NCBI GenBank assembly: GCA_030151885.1
Contig: JASLCG010000003.1
Span: forward strand, 1-64,000
Source: Bacteroides sp.
GTDB taxonomy: Bacteria; Bacteroidota; Bacteroidia; Bacteroidales; Bacteroidaceae
DNA length: 64,000 nucleotides
Direction: 5' to 3'
In this document: positions 18,905 through 27,773 of the stretch, one piece after another
Position numbering within the stretch: position 1 is the stretch's first letter
How the letters are laid out: every line of letters begins with the position of its first letter
The notes under the pieces: model-generated
Told to the model about the DNA's origin: nothing
Database searches by the model: none
Seen by the model: the letters and a program-made list of their open reading frames with translations, nothing else
Position numbers and translations under genes: made by a program

Positions 18905-20213
18905 ATGCCCGAACAACAAAAACATAGAATACAAATCCTCTTGGCATGACGACTATCTGAAATGGATATGCGGTTTTGCCAACGCGCAAGGCGGACAGAT
19001 TTATATCGGTAAAGACGATGCCGGAAATATCGTTGATGTAGAGGATTATAAGAAACTGATGGACGAAATTCCCAATAAAATCAAGAACAATATGGGAATA
19101 ACCGCCGAAGTTAATCTTCTGCAAGAAAATGATAAGCATTACATCGAAATAGTTGTTCAGCCTTATTCTGTCCCTATTTCACTACGAGGCAGATATTATT
19201 ACCGTAGTGGAAGTGTGAAACAGGAATTAACCGGAGCTTCACTCAACGAATTTCTTCTCAAACGTTCTGGTCTGACTTGGGATGAAGTGACAGAACCAAG
19301 AGCAACCTTTGACGATATTGATGAGAAAGCCTTCAAAGCCTATTTGGTCATGGCAAAAGAGAAAGACCGTTTGCCGGATGTAGAAGGGTTGACCATGGAA
19401 GATGTTTTCAACAAGTTACGTCTGACAAAAAATGGAGAACTCACACGTGCAGCAATAATCCTTTTTGGTAAGGACCCAAGACGTTTCTCAACAAATGCCT
19501 TTGTTAAAATTGGATATTTCAAAGGAGATGCTGACTTGCGCTTTCAAGACGTCGAAGAGGGAAATATAATTGTTCAGCTGAAAAGCGTATTGGAACGATT
19601 AGACCATAAATATCTAACTCGTTCCATTGAATTTAAAGGTATGCTTCGTCTGGAGCATAGCGAATATCCAATTCCGGCATTGCGCGAAATGCTTCTCAAT
19701 ACATTGGTACACCGTAAATATATGGGTTCATTTATTCAAATTCGAGTATATGACGATAAGATAACTATTTGGAATGATGGACGATTACCTGAAGAAATTT
19801 CTTTGGAGTCACTTAAACATGTTCACTCTTCCTATCCTCGTAATCCACTTATTGCTGATGTCTGTTTCAAGGGAGGACTAATAGATTCTTGGGGACGTGG
19901 AACGGTTCGAATTATTGAGACTTGCAAGGAGGCAGGGCTTGCTGAACCCGAACTAACAGAACGTGACGGAGGTTTCTTAGTGACTCTTTTTAAAGATAAT
20001 CTCTCGGAAGAACAATTGGTTAAACTTGGTCTTAATGCAAGACAGGCAAAGGCAGTTCAGTATGTGAAAGAGCGAGGGAGGATTACTAATAAGGAATATC
20101 AGGAGATAAATAATATATCAAATAGAACGGCAACTAATGAGTTAAAAGAATTGGTTGATAAGTTTGGCTTATTGGGGATGTCTGGTGCTGTAACTTTTTA
20201 TGAACTTTTGTAA
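18905..20213 (+). pseudogene. AlbA_2/Schlafen-type ATP-binding protein, frameshifted near its start
   Basis: The main frame from an internal ATG at 19059 gives 384 residues, but the family hallmark IEYKSSWHDDYLKW and FANAQGG lies upstream in the same frame (from 18924) with no start codon. An ATG at 18905, 8 bp after the helicase stop, starts in another frame. Removing one A from the A5 run at 18918-18922 joins them as MPEQQNIEYKSSW, about 435 residues. The domains would be an N-terminal AlbA_2 (Schlafen-like) domain, a histidine-kinase-like ATPase region with ALREMLLNTLVHRKY, and a C-terminal winged helix (COG2865 type). Either the gene is recently broken or an assembly error adds one base. 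Confidence 0.75.
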
Positions 20214-20360
20214 TCGCGCAAAAATCACGCATATCACGCATCGATCACGCAAGAAATGCGCAAAAGGGGCTGCGATTGGGCAAAGGAAGTGGGTAGCATT
20301 ACTTACCCAGTTGAAAAACGTTCACTATCATTGTGTGTTCATTGACAATGAACAGTAGTT
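20213..20360 (+). repeat. Iterated motifs and dyads at the probable right end of the element
   Basis: ATC(A/G)CGCA occurs at 20213, 20224, 20233 and 20244 (steps 11, 9, 11 bp), starting in the stop codon of the last element gene. A hairpin TGGGTA/TACCCA lies at 20290-20309 and a perfect 19-bp dyad TGTTCATTG-A-CAATGAACA at 20336-20354, flanked by further GTTCA half-sites. Clustered short repeats of this kind next to an element end are what integrase arm sites or excisionase sites look like. Confidence 0.6.
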
Positions 20361-20612
20361 CAAAATGAACAAAAACAACCAAAAACGACAATGTAACCGA
20401 TGTTTTGCACACACACATTATCTGTATCACATTTGTACCATTAAGATATAAATCACTGATATTCAGATATGGTTATTTTTTGAAGAAGTGAAGTAATAGA
20501 ATTTATTCTTTAATATAAAAATAGCCTATTCCAATTGGAATAGGCTATTTTATTTATCTTAAGTGTACGTCAAAATTATATATAATCTGATCCTAATACT
20601 TTTAAAAAAATA
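20214..20612. other. Intergenic region spanning the element/chromosome junction
   Basis: No gene is supported here. The left part holds the repeats described at 20213-20360. The middle (20400-20500) has a run of CA repeats (TTTTGCACACACACATT) and no clear motif. The bidirectional terminator at 20518-20551 closes the chromosomal side. The exact att site cannot be fixed because the other end of the element is not in the window. Confidence 0.6.
20518..20551. terminator. Bidirectional terminator
   Basis: The sequence AAAATAGCCTATTCC-AATT-GGAATAGGCTATTTT is a perfect palindrome with A and T tracts on both sides. It suits termination of the leftward DUF488 gene and of any rightward transcript leaving the element. 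Confidence 0.85.
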
Positions 20613-20987
20613 TCATTTCTCAGTCTCCTCACTTAATACTTGTTTTAGAACCTCTATAAGAACTTTAGCATTATTTCGCTCAGTATCTTTTGAAAGGTAT
20701 ACTAGAGTAACTTTATTATAGTGCTTTATTTTATTGATAAACTGTTTTAGTTCAGTAGAATTGGTTAGTTCTTTTTCATAAGACTTAGCAAATTCGGTCC
20801 ACCGATTTGTTACATCTTCATATAGCCATTTTTTCAATTCTGTAGAAGGGGCAAGTTTTTTTTCCCACACGTCATAGTGTAGTTCTTTCGAATTGGCATC
20901 TTTAGGCCAATTTTTATCAACTAAAACTCTAAGTCCATCTTCTGGATCGTATTTATCGTAAGCTCTTTTTACTTTAAGATCTGTCAT
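20613..20987 (-). CDS. DUF488 family protein
   Basis: The 124-residue protein carries the DUF488/YeaO-type core: a VKRAYDKYDPEDGLRVLVD start, a WP motif (NWPKDANSKE; other members usually have LWPRG), a helical middle with Trp residues, and a VTLVYLSKD strand near the C-terminus. Length is normal for the family. Its biochemical role is not known. It is the first clearly chromosomal gene right of the mobile element and is transcribed toward it. Confidence 0.8.
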   Translation of the reverse strand: MTDLKVKRAYDKYDPEDGLRVLVDKNWPKDANSKELHYDVWEKKLAPSTELKKWLYEDVTNRWTEFAKSYEKELTNSTELKQFINKIKHYNKVTLVYLSKDTERNNAKVLIEVLKQVLSEETEK

Positions 20988-21589
20988 GGTACTAAATATT
21001 AAGGTTTGTTCTAATGTACGATAAATTTTAGAAATGACATATTATCTCATTTACTTTCTATTAATAGGTATATGCTTGTTATATAGATAAATAGAGCTAT
21101 TAGTTGTTTGAGGACTATTATAAATAGAGAGTGTTTTGTTTCGTTTATTTAAATGCTAGGTTTAATAGATGTATTATCATAACTAAATAATAATGTATAT
21201 TGAAACCATTATTTACAACTGATTATTTTTCTTTTACTTTCTGATAAATTTTATAAAACCTTATTATAAGCTTTGTAAGGCTGTTTTAAGTCGTATGTAA
21301 AAGTGGAAACTGTATGTTGCCGATATGCTTTAAGTTTGTCGGCGACTAACCTTAGGTATATCGGCGATAAGACTGAGGTATGTCGGCAAGAAAGGAGGTG
21401 CTTGTCGGTGTGTTGAAAAAGTCATGTCAGTAGTGCATGTATTATTAACAGTCGTAATAGCATTTGAAAGTCTATATAATTGGAATATTATCTTACTTCT
21501 TAGTTAAAAAAAGCGTTCCTCACTATAATATAATAATAGTGAGGAACGCTTTTAACTTATGCAGCTAAGCAATGTGGTTTTGGGCGTTT
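20988..21589. other. Intergenic region with interspersed repeat, no gene seen
   Basis: The 602-bp AT-rich stretch lacks a convincing gene. Its notable content is the GTCGGC-based repeat cluster at 21315-21413. A perfect hairpin GTTCCTCACTATAAT...ATTATAGTGAGGAAC ends near 21550 and probably terminates the leftward oxidoreductase operon. Confidence 0.6.
21315..21413 (+). repeat. Interspersed GTCGGC repeat cluster, copy 1
   Basis: The cluster starts with a stem-loop, GCCGATA (21319-21325) with TGTCGGC (21337-21343), then GGTATATCGGCGA (21355-21367), GGTATGTCGGCAA (21377-21389) and a degenerate CTTGTCGG at 21401. A second intergenic region at 45758-45873 has the same order of parts, so this is a repeat family and not chance. 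Confidence 0.7.
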
Positions 21590-22582
21590 TTAAATTTTAA
21601 CTACCATTTTACCTCTATTTTCTCCAGAGAAAAGACCTATAAATGCTTGAGGTATATTCTCAAAACCATCAATAATAGTCTCTTCATATTTCAGAGCTCC
21701 TTGTTCAATCCACTCTGTTAATTGCTTAAACGCTTCTGGGAATTTATCTGCATAATCGCTCACAATAAACCCTTTTATTAATGAGCTGGTTTTTAGAATA
21801 GCAGGTAAAATTCTAGGTCCAATAGGAGCTTTTACTTCATTATAAAGTGATATCTGACCACATAAAGCCATTCTTGCATATTTATTAAAGTGCATAATAA
21901 CAGTATCAGTAATATCTCCTCCCACGTTGTCGTAATAACAGTCTATTCCATCTGGACAATACTCTTTAAGTTTATCGTTGATGTTATCTGTTTTATAGTT
22001 TATGGCATAATCAAAACCAAAGTTCGTTTTAATCAACTCTGTCTTTTCATCGCTTCCTGCTATGCCTATAACCTTGCAACCTTTAATCTTAGCAATTTGC
22101 CCTACTATTGTGCCAACAGCTCCTGCTGCTCCTGATATAACTACTGTTTCTCCTTTTTGGGGTTTACAAATTTCTAGAAATCCGCAGTATGCAGTTAGTC
22201 CAGGCATACCTAGTATTCCTAGAAAATAACTAGGTTTAATAGAGTGAGGAATTTTGTGTAATCCCTCTCCATCTGATAGTATAAGCGTAGCCCATGGTAA
22301 CATGCCTTGTATTAGATCACCTTCTTTATAGTTCTCAGATTGGCTATCTATAACTTTAGCTACGACTCCTCCTATAATTGGTTTATTGAGCTCAAATGGC
22401 GGAACGTATGATTTTCCTAAAATCATTCTACCACGCATATAAGGGTCTACCGATATATAAAGGGGCTCAAGTAGAATTTCTCCTTTTTTAAGAGGTCTAA
22501 TTTGAATCTCTTTAAATTCAAAGTCAGAATCTTTAGGTAATCCGACTGGGTACTTGATTAAATTAATTTGCTTAGCTTTCAT
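21590..22582 (-). CDS. NADP-dependent medium-chain oxidoreductase (CurA/leukotriene B4 dehydrogenase-like)
   Basis: The protein (330 residues from the preferred start) is a zinc-free MDR enzyme that reduces activated double bonds with NADPH. It shows PLYISVDPYMRGRM in the N-terminal catalytic part, the nucleotide-binding AAGAVGTIVGQIAK near residue 160, and YYDNVGG, all typical of the family. I choose the ATG at 22582 because it lies 1 bp after the nfo stop and gives the family start MKAKQINL; an ATG at 22600 lies inside nfo. It forms a two-gene unit with nfo. Confidence 0.87.
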   Translation of the reverse strand: MKAKQINLIKYPVGLPKDSDFEFKEIQIRPLKKGEILLEPLYISVDPYMRGRMILGKSYVPPFELNKPIIGGVVAKVIDSQSENYKEGDLIQGMLPWATLILSDGEGLHKIPHSIKPSYFLGILGMPGLTAYCGFLEICKPQKGETVVISGAAGAVGTIVGQIAKIKGCKVIGIAGSDEKTELIKTNFGFDYAINYKTDNINDKLKEYCPDGIDCYYDNVGGDITDTVIMHFNKYARMALCGQISLYNEVKAPIGPRILPAILKTSSLIKGFIVSDYADKFPEAFKQLTEWIEQGALKYEETIIDGFENIPQAFIGLFSGENRGKMVVKI

Positions 22583-22583
22583 T

Positions 22584-23420
22584 CTATTTTTGGATATCAT
22601 ATAGCCATTTTATTTCGTCGGCCCAAATAGCGTCATTTGGAGTCTCAAGAATAATAGGCATATCATCAAATCTAGGATCATTCATCATTCTTTCGAAGAA
22701 GGGTTTACCAATAAATCCTTCGCCAATGCTGTCATGTCTGTCCACTTTAGTGCCAAGTTCTTTTTTTGAGTCATTTAAGTGTATGCCTTTTAAATATTGG
22801 AATCCTACCTCTTTTTCAAATTCGTCAAAAACCTCATCGTACTTATTAACAAGATCGTATCCAGCAGTAAAAGTGTGGCATGTATCTAAACATACGCCTA
22901 CTCTTGATTTGTCTTCTACACGGTCAATGATGTATTTCAGTTGCCAGAATTCAAATCCCAAGTTTGTTCCTTGTCCTGCGGTGTTTTCAATAACAGCTGT
23001 AACTCCTTTTGTTTTATCTAAAGCCATATTAATACTTTCTGCTATGGTAGTTAGGCAGGTTTCGGTATCAACTTTTCTCAAATGGCTTCCGGGGTGGAAG
23101 TTTAGAAGTTGTAGGCCCAATTGCTCACAACGCTGCATTTCATCTAAGAAAGCAGTTCTACTCTTTTCAAGTGGTCCTTCTTCTGGGTGGCCTAAGTTAA
23201 TTAAATAACTATCGTGAGGTAAAATGTATTTTGATGATAAATTATATTTTTCACAGTTCTCTTTAAAGAGTGCTATGCTCTCTTCTGGAAGGGGCTTACT
23301 AACCCATTGTCTTTGGTTCTTGGTAAATAAAGCAAATGCTTTAGCACCTATTTCATGTGCGTTAATTGGTGCGTTTTCTACTCCTCCAGATGCACTTACA
23401 TGTGCTCCAATATATTTCAT
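22584..23420 (-). CDS. nfo: Deoxyribonuclease IV (endonuclease IV)
   Basis: The 278-residue zinc-dependent AP endonuclease cuts DNA 5' of abasic sites in base excision repair. It starts with [15 protein letters not shown], and shows [32 protein letters not shown] and DRHDSIGEG, which together hold the His, Glu and Asp ligands of the three-metal site. The length equals that of bacterial Nfo proteins. The oxidoreductase gene follows on the same strand with a 1-bp gap. Confidence 0.96.
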   Translation of the reverse strand: MKYIGAHVSASGGVENAPINAHEIGAKAFALFTKNQRQWVSKPLPEESIALFKENCEKYNLSSKYILPHDSYLINLGHPEEGPLEKSRTAFLDEMQRCEQLGLQLLNFHPGSHLRKVDTETCLTTIAESINMALDKTKGVTAVIENTAGQGTNLGFEFWQLKYIIDRVEDKSRVGVCLDTCHTFTAGYDLVNKYDEVFDEFEKEVGFQYLKGIHLNDSKKELGTKVDRHDSIGEGFIGKPFFERMMNDPRFDDMPIILETPNDAIWADEIKWLYDIQK

Positions 23421-23649
23421 AATGATCGTATTTTAATATAGAATATGTTATCTTTTATCAAAAGTGATAAATGGTTAGTCAAATATACTTATAACAATTT
23501 TGAATGTCAATTTGAGAACCATCTGTATTATAAACACAAATATGGTGTGAGAGTTCATTTTATCTTTTCATCCTGTTAAATAGGAATTTGGAATGGCTAT
23601 ATTTTGCTATATTTTTTTAAGTTTGTATAAATATTTTAGGACACTCTAA

Positions 23650-25470
23650 ATGAAGCGACACGAAAAGTTTTTACTATATAAAAATAAATTTATTAAACCT
23701 CAAGTAGATTTGGGGTTGAAAGTATTAGATATTATCTCATACTTGGCCTCTATAGCTTTTATAATAAGTGTTATTGTATCTTTTGGGTATAATATGAACG
23801 AAGTTCAGGAGACGGTTATTTTAAAGATTTATAGGGCTGTTTGGTGGATTTTTCTGATTAATATTTCAATGCACTTTTTATTGAGTTATAGTGATACCAA
23901 AAAAGAGTATAAAAAAGTAACGTGGGTATTGTCTATTCTTTTTTTTATGACATTAATACCTGTCATATTTAAACAGCCTACCGAAGGTGGAGGGGTTCTT
24001 TTCTTTTGGGAACTGATGCATAGCAGGTCGTATCGGATAACACTACTTTTTATAATTTCTTTTTTTAATGTATCTAGTGGTATTGTGCAGCTATTAGGTA
24101 AAAAAACTAATCCGGGTTTTATATTAGCAATCAGCTTTATTATTATAATTTTTATAGGTTCTGGTTTGCTATTACTTCCAAAGTGTACTGTTGAGGGTAT
24201 TAATTGGATAGATTCATTATTTGTATCAACAAGTGCTGTTTGCGTAACGGGTTTATCGCCTGTAGATATTCCTACAACTTTTACTACTGCAGGACTTACT
24301 GTAATTATAATTTTAATTCAGATTGGTGGATTAGGGGTAATGACCTTCACAAGTTTTTTTGCAATGTTTTTTATGGGTAATACCAGTTATTCTAATCATG
24401 TTGTTTTAAAAGATATTGTTAGTTCTGAATCATTGAATTCATTACTGTCAACTTTAGGGTACATTTTACTATTTACTATTATTATAGAAGGTACTGGTGC
24501 ATTAATTATTTGGAATAGTATTCATGGTACGCTTGGTATGAGTTTTGACGATGAAATTGCATTTGCTGTTTTTCACTCTATATCTGCCTTTTGTAATGCT
24601 GGGTTTTCCTCTTTACCAGACGGTTTAGCCAATCCTTTAATAGTAAATCAAGATCATTTATTTATATATCTTTCTATACTTATTATTTTGGGTGGAATAG
24701 GTTTTCCTATTTTAGTTAATTTAAAAGATATATTAAAAACTAAGATAAAGCGTTTTATTGCTTTTATAAAGCATAAGAAGCCTCCTTATCTTTATAGATT
24801 ATACGATGTTAATACACGTATTGTATTAACAACAACAGCTGTACTACTTTTGGGTTCTACTTTACTTGTGGGTATATTAGAATGGAATGGAGTTTTAGCA
24901 GGATTGCCAGTGGAGAGTAGGATAATAAAGGCTTTCTTTTTGGCAACATGTCCACGTTCTGCGGGTTTTAGTTTTTACGATTTAAATGCATTCAAATTTC
25001 AGACATTAGTACTTTATATCTTTTTAATGTGGATAGGTGGAGCCTCTCAGTCAACAGCTGGAGGTGTTAAGGTTAACTCGATTGCGGTTGTTTATCTTAA
25101 TATTGTAGCTATGTTAAAGAGATCTGAAAAGATTGAAGTGTATGGCAGAAGAATTTCACATAGCTCTGTACAACGAGCACACGCAACAGTATTTATTTCG
25201 TTGGCTGCTTTAGGAGTAATATTCTTTTTACTGACTATTTTTGAGCCTGATATAAGTCCTCGAGAACTGGCTTTAGAAAGCATAGCAGCTTTAAGTACGT
25301 GTGGTGCAGGTTTGGGTATTACGCCAATGGTAGGTGTACCTTCGAAGCTAATTTTAATAGTTGCTATGTTGTTAGGAAGAGTGGGGGTTTTAACTATAAT
25401 GCTAGGTTTAATAAAACAAAAAAGACAGAAGAAGTATCAATATCCTTTAGGTGAAATTATAATAAACTAA
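23650..25470 (+). CDS. Trk/Ktr-type potassium transporter, membrane subunit
   Basis: The 606-residue K+ uptake channel protein of the TrkH/KtrB family has about ten or more hydrophobic segments. The four pore loops with the filter Gly are visible: STSAVCVTGLSP, SAFCNAGFSS, TCPRSAGFSF and ALSTCGAGLG. An extra N-terminal stretch of about 150 residues with several TM segments makes it longer than typical KtrB. The regulatory NAD-binding subunit gene follows after 4 bp. Confidence 0.93.
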   Translation: MKRHEKFLLYKNKFIKPQVDLGLKVLDIISYLASIAFIISVIVSFGYNMNEVQETVILKIYRAVWWIFLINISMHFLLSYSDTKKEYKKVTWVLSILFFMTLIPVIFKQPTEGGGVLFFWELMHSRSYRITLLFIISFFNVSSGIVQLLGKKTNPGFILAISFIIIIFIGSGLLLLPKCTVEGINWIDSLFVSTSAVCVTGLSPVDIPTTFTTAGLTVIIILIQIGGLGVMTFTSFFAMFFMGNTSYSNHVVLKDIVSSESLNSLLSTLGYILLFTIIIEGTGALIIWNSIHGTLGMSFDDEIAFAVFHSISAFCNAGFSSLPDGLANPLIVNQDHLFIYLSILIILGGIGFPILVNLKDILKTKIKRFIAFIKHKKPPYLYRLYDVNTRIVLTTTAVLLLGSTLLVGILEWNGVLAGLPVESRIIKAFFLATCPRSAGFSFYDLNAFKFQTLVLYIFLMWIGGASQSTAGGVKVNSIAVVYLNIVAMLKRSEKIEVYGRRISHSSVQRAHATVFISLAALGVIFFLLTIFEPDISPRELALESIAALSTCGAGLGITPMVGVPSKLILIVAMLLGRVGVLTIMLGLIKQKRQKKYQYPLGEIIIN

Positions 25471-25474
25471 GAAT

Positions 25475-26161
25475 ATGAAATATATTATTATAGGTCTTGG
25501 AAACTATGGTTATGTGCTAGGTGAAGAGTTGGCTGCTATGGGTAATGAAGTGATTGGAGCCGATATACAAGAAACTAGGGTAGAGAGTATAAAAGATAAA
25601 ATTGCTACAGCATTTTGTTTAGATGCGACAGATGTAAATTCGCTCTCTGCATTGCCTCTAGATACAGCAGATGCAGTAATTGTAACTATTGGTGAGAATT
25701 TTGGTGCATCTATTCGTGTTGTAGCATTGTTAAAGCAACTGAAGGTAAAACATATTTATGCTCGCTCTATAGATGCTATACATAAATCAATATTAGAGGC
25801 TTTTGAGTTAGACAAAGTGCTAACACCTGAAGAAGATGCAGCTAGAAGACTGGTAGAGTTGTGGGAGTTTAATACAAACACAGAGGCCTTTAAAATTGAC
25901 GATGATAACTATATCATGATGTTCCAAATACCAGATAAGTTTGTAGGTTTTTATGTGAACGAATTAAAAATGCACGATGAGTTTAACTTGAGCGTGATAG
26001 CCATAAAAAGACAAAAACAGTCTAAGAATATGCTCGGAATTACTGTTGTTGAGTATGATGTGCTCAAGGATATACCCGAAGAGGAAAAGATAGAGGAGGG
26101 GGATGTGTTAGTGTGTATGGGTGAATATAAAGATTTTAGAAAGTTCTGGAAATCTTTATAA
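25475..26161 (+). CDS. TrkA/KtrA-type NAD-binding regulatory subunit of the K+ transporter
   Basis: The 228-residue RCK protein has the Rossmann start YIIIGLGNYGYVLGEEL (GxGxxG), an acidic strand end GADIQ, and a C-terminal TrkA_C domain (about 140-225) that ends with a VLVCMGEYKDF strand. It gates the membrane subunit encoded just upstream in response to nucleotides. The stop codon lies 22 bp before the start chosen for dinB. Confidence 0.93.
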   Translation: MKYIIIGLGNYGYVLGEELAAMGNEVIGADIQETRVESIKDKIATAFCLDATDVNSLSALPLDTADAVIVTIGENFGASIRVVALLKQLKVKHIYARSIDAIHKSILEAFELDKVLTPEEDAARRLVELWEFNTNTEAFKIDDDNYIMMFQIPDKFVGFYVNELKMHDEFNLSVIAIKRQKQSKNMLGITVVEYDVLKDIPEEEKIEEGDVLVCMGEYKDFRKFWKSL

Positions 26162-26183
26162 CATAAAGAAAGGAGTTAAAGCT

Positions 26184-27263
26184 TTGCGTAAAATAATACA
26201 TGTTGACATGGATGCTTTCTTTGCATCTGTAGAGCAGCGTGATAATCCAGAACTACAAGGTAAACCAATAGCTGTAGGTTCTGCTCATAAGCGTGGTGTT
26301 GTGGCTGCAGCTAGCTACGAGGCTAGAAAGTATGGTGTAAGGTCTGCAATGCCATCTATGAAGGCTCTTAAACTTTGTCCTGATTTAATATTTGTTTCGG
26401 GCCGTATGAAAGTGTATAAAAATGTCTCTAGGCAGATACATGCTATTTTTAGTAGGTATACTGATAAGATAGAGCCACTATCTTTAGATGAGGCCTTTCT
26501 TGATGTAACAGAAAATAAGAAGGGTATTGATCTTGCTGTAGATATTGCTAAATCTATAAAACAAGAGATTTTTGATGAGCTTAATTTGGTTGCTTCTGCT
26601 GGAGTATCTTATAATAAGTTTTTAGCCAAAATAGCATCAGACTATCGCAAACCGAATGGGTTATGTACAATACATCCTTCTCAAGCACAAATGTTCATAG
26701 ATCAACTGCCTATAGAATCTTTTTGGGGTGTTGGACCTGTTACTGCAAAGAAAATGCACAAACTGGGAATACATACAGGAAAAGATTTAGCAGAGTGGTC
26801 TAGAGTAGGCCTAGTCCAGAAATTTGGTAAAATAGGATCGCTTTATTATGACTTTGCTAGAGGAGTTGATAAACGGACTGTTGATCCTGAGCGTATTCGT
26901 AAGTCAGTGGGCTGTGAAACAACACTTGATAAAGATATTTACTTAAAATCGTCAGTCATTATTGAATTATATCATGTTTGCGTTGAGCTTGTTGAACGTT
27001 TATCAAAAAATCAATTTCAAGGATTAACGCTAACTTTAAAGGTAAAGTTTCACGATTTTCAACAAATAACAAGAAGTATAACAGTATCTAAACCTTTGAT
27101 GCGTTTAGATACGATTCTTCCATTAGCAAAAAGTTTAATGAAAGAGGTAGATTATTCTACTAATGCGATTCGGTTGATAGGTGTAACTATTTCTAATCCT
27201 ATTGATGAATCGTATGATGAAAAACCTAAATATATTCAACTATCATTAAACTTTAATCCTTAG
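26184..27263 (+). CDS. dinB: DNA polymerase IV (Y-family translesion polymerase)
   Basis: The protein has 359 residues with a TTG start. The palm motifs are VDMDAFFASVEQ and SLDEAFLDVT, which carry the catalytic Asp/Glu residues, with YEARKYGVRSAMP in between; a helix-hairpin-helix stretch and the little-finger domain follow. I choose the TTG at 26184 because AGGAG lies 8 bp upstream (26171-26175) and the next residues fit the family N-terminus; an in-frame ATG at 26121 lies inside the upstream K+ transporter gene. It extends DNA past lesions and is normally damage-induced. Confidence 0.93.
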   Translation: MRKIIHVDMDAFFASVEQRDNPELQGKPIAVGSAHKRGVVAAASYEARKYGVRSAMPSMKALKLCPDLIFVSGRMKVYKNVSRQIHAIFSRYTDKIEPLSLDEAFLDVTENKKGIDLAVDIAKSIKQEIFDELNLVASAGVSYNKFLAKIASDYRKPNGLCTIHPSQAQMFIDQLPIESFWGVGPVTAKKMHKLGIHTGKDLAEWSRVGLVQKFGKIGSLYYDFARGVDKRTVDPERIRKSVGCETTLDKDIYLKSSVIIELYHVCVELVERLSKNQFQGLTLTLKVKFHDFQQITRSITVSKPLMRLDTILPLAKSLMKEVDYSTNAIRLIGVTISNPIDESYDEKPKYIQLSLNFNP

Positions 27264-27688
27264 ATTTCCATTCTATAGTAGTTAGTTTCTCTAACTTTAA
27301 ACCCTAGTTTTTTATATAGTGCATTTGCAGCTATTCTTTTAGGGTTTGAGGAAAGCTCAATGTATTTTACCCCTTTGGCTTTAGCCATTTCTATGGCTTT
27401 TTCTATCATAGCTTTACCATATCCCTTTCCCCTAGCTTCTGCTGACACTACGACATCTTCAATAAAGGCTTTTTTAGTAGAAGGAATAGTATATACCATT
27501 AAGCACATTGAACCTACAATTTTATCGTTTTCATCTTTAGCCACTAGTAGTTCAGATTCTCCAAGATTAATTATGGCATTTAAAGAGTCAATTGTAATGT
27601 CACACCTAGGCTCTGTAAGCTGTTTTATTAGTGTTTTAATATCTTCAACAATAGCTGGTGTTATATTTTTAATAGGTGTTATTTGCAT
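27260..27688 (-). CDS. GNAT family N-acetyltransferase
   Basis: The 142-residue acetyl-CoA-dependent acetyltransferase shows VEDVVVSAEARGKGYGKAMIEKAI, the pantetheine-binding motif A (R-G-x-G-Y-G), and the C-terminal ALYKKLGFKVRE motif B. The substrate is not evident. Its 3' end overlaps the 3' end of dinB by 4 bp on the opposite strand. Confidence 0.9.
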   Translation of the reverse strand: MQITPIKNITPAIVEDIKTLIKQLTEPRCDITIDSLNAIINLGESELLVAKDENDKIVGSMCLMVYTIPSTKKAFIEDVVVSAEARGKGYGKAMIEKAIEMAKAKGVKYIELSSNPKRIAANALYKKLGFKVRETNYYRMEI

Positions 27689-27773
27689 ATTTTGTTTTGT
27701 TTTTTCATAAAAAGAGGGTTTAGTATTTACTAAACCCTCCTAAATATAATTCTATTTTAGAAAATAGCTATGA

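Larger units (their letters stand above)
1..20517. mobile_element. Integrative mobilizable element carrying two cargo blocks (left end outside the window)
   Basis: This stretch holds a tyrosine recombinase at the left edge, an excisionase-type HTH protein, a replication or transfer type ATPase, a hairpin-rich intergenic region and a BtgA/BtgB-like mobilization pair. No coupling protein or mating-pore genes are seen, so it is mobilizable rather than self-transmissible. Cargo genes (a STAND nuclease, and a GHKL ATPase with a helicase-PIN operon) are visibly more AT-rich than the backbone genes. The right boundary is inferred to lie between the last element gene (stop at 20213) and the bidirectional terminator at 20518-20551. 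The left boundary and the att repeats cannot be checked because the integrase is cut by the window edge. Confidence 0.85.

Noticed and set aside
20213..20251. Short CRISPR-like array (four ATCACGCA-type repeats)
   Set aside because: Repeats are 8 bp with 1-3 bp between them, far too short for CRISPR; no cas genes are present. They are treated as protein-binding iterons.
22726..23208. Long plus-strand reading frame opposite nfo
   Set aside because: It is the antisense shadow of endonuclease IV, whose motifs are complete on the other strand.
26121..26183. Longer dinB starting at the ATG at 26121
   Set aside because: It lies inside the K+ transporter regulatory gene and adds residues foreign to the family. 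The TTG at 26184 has AGGAG 8 bp upstream.
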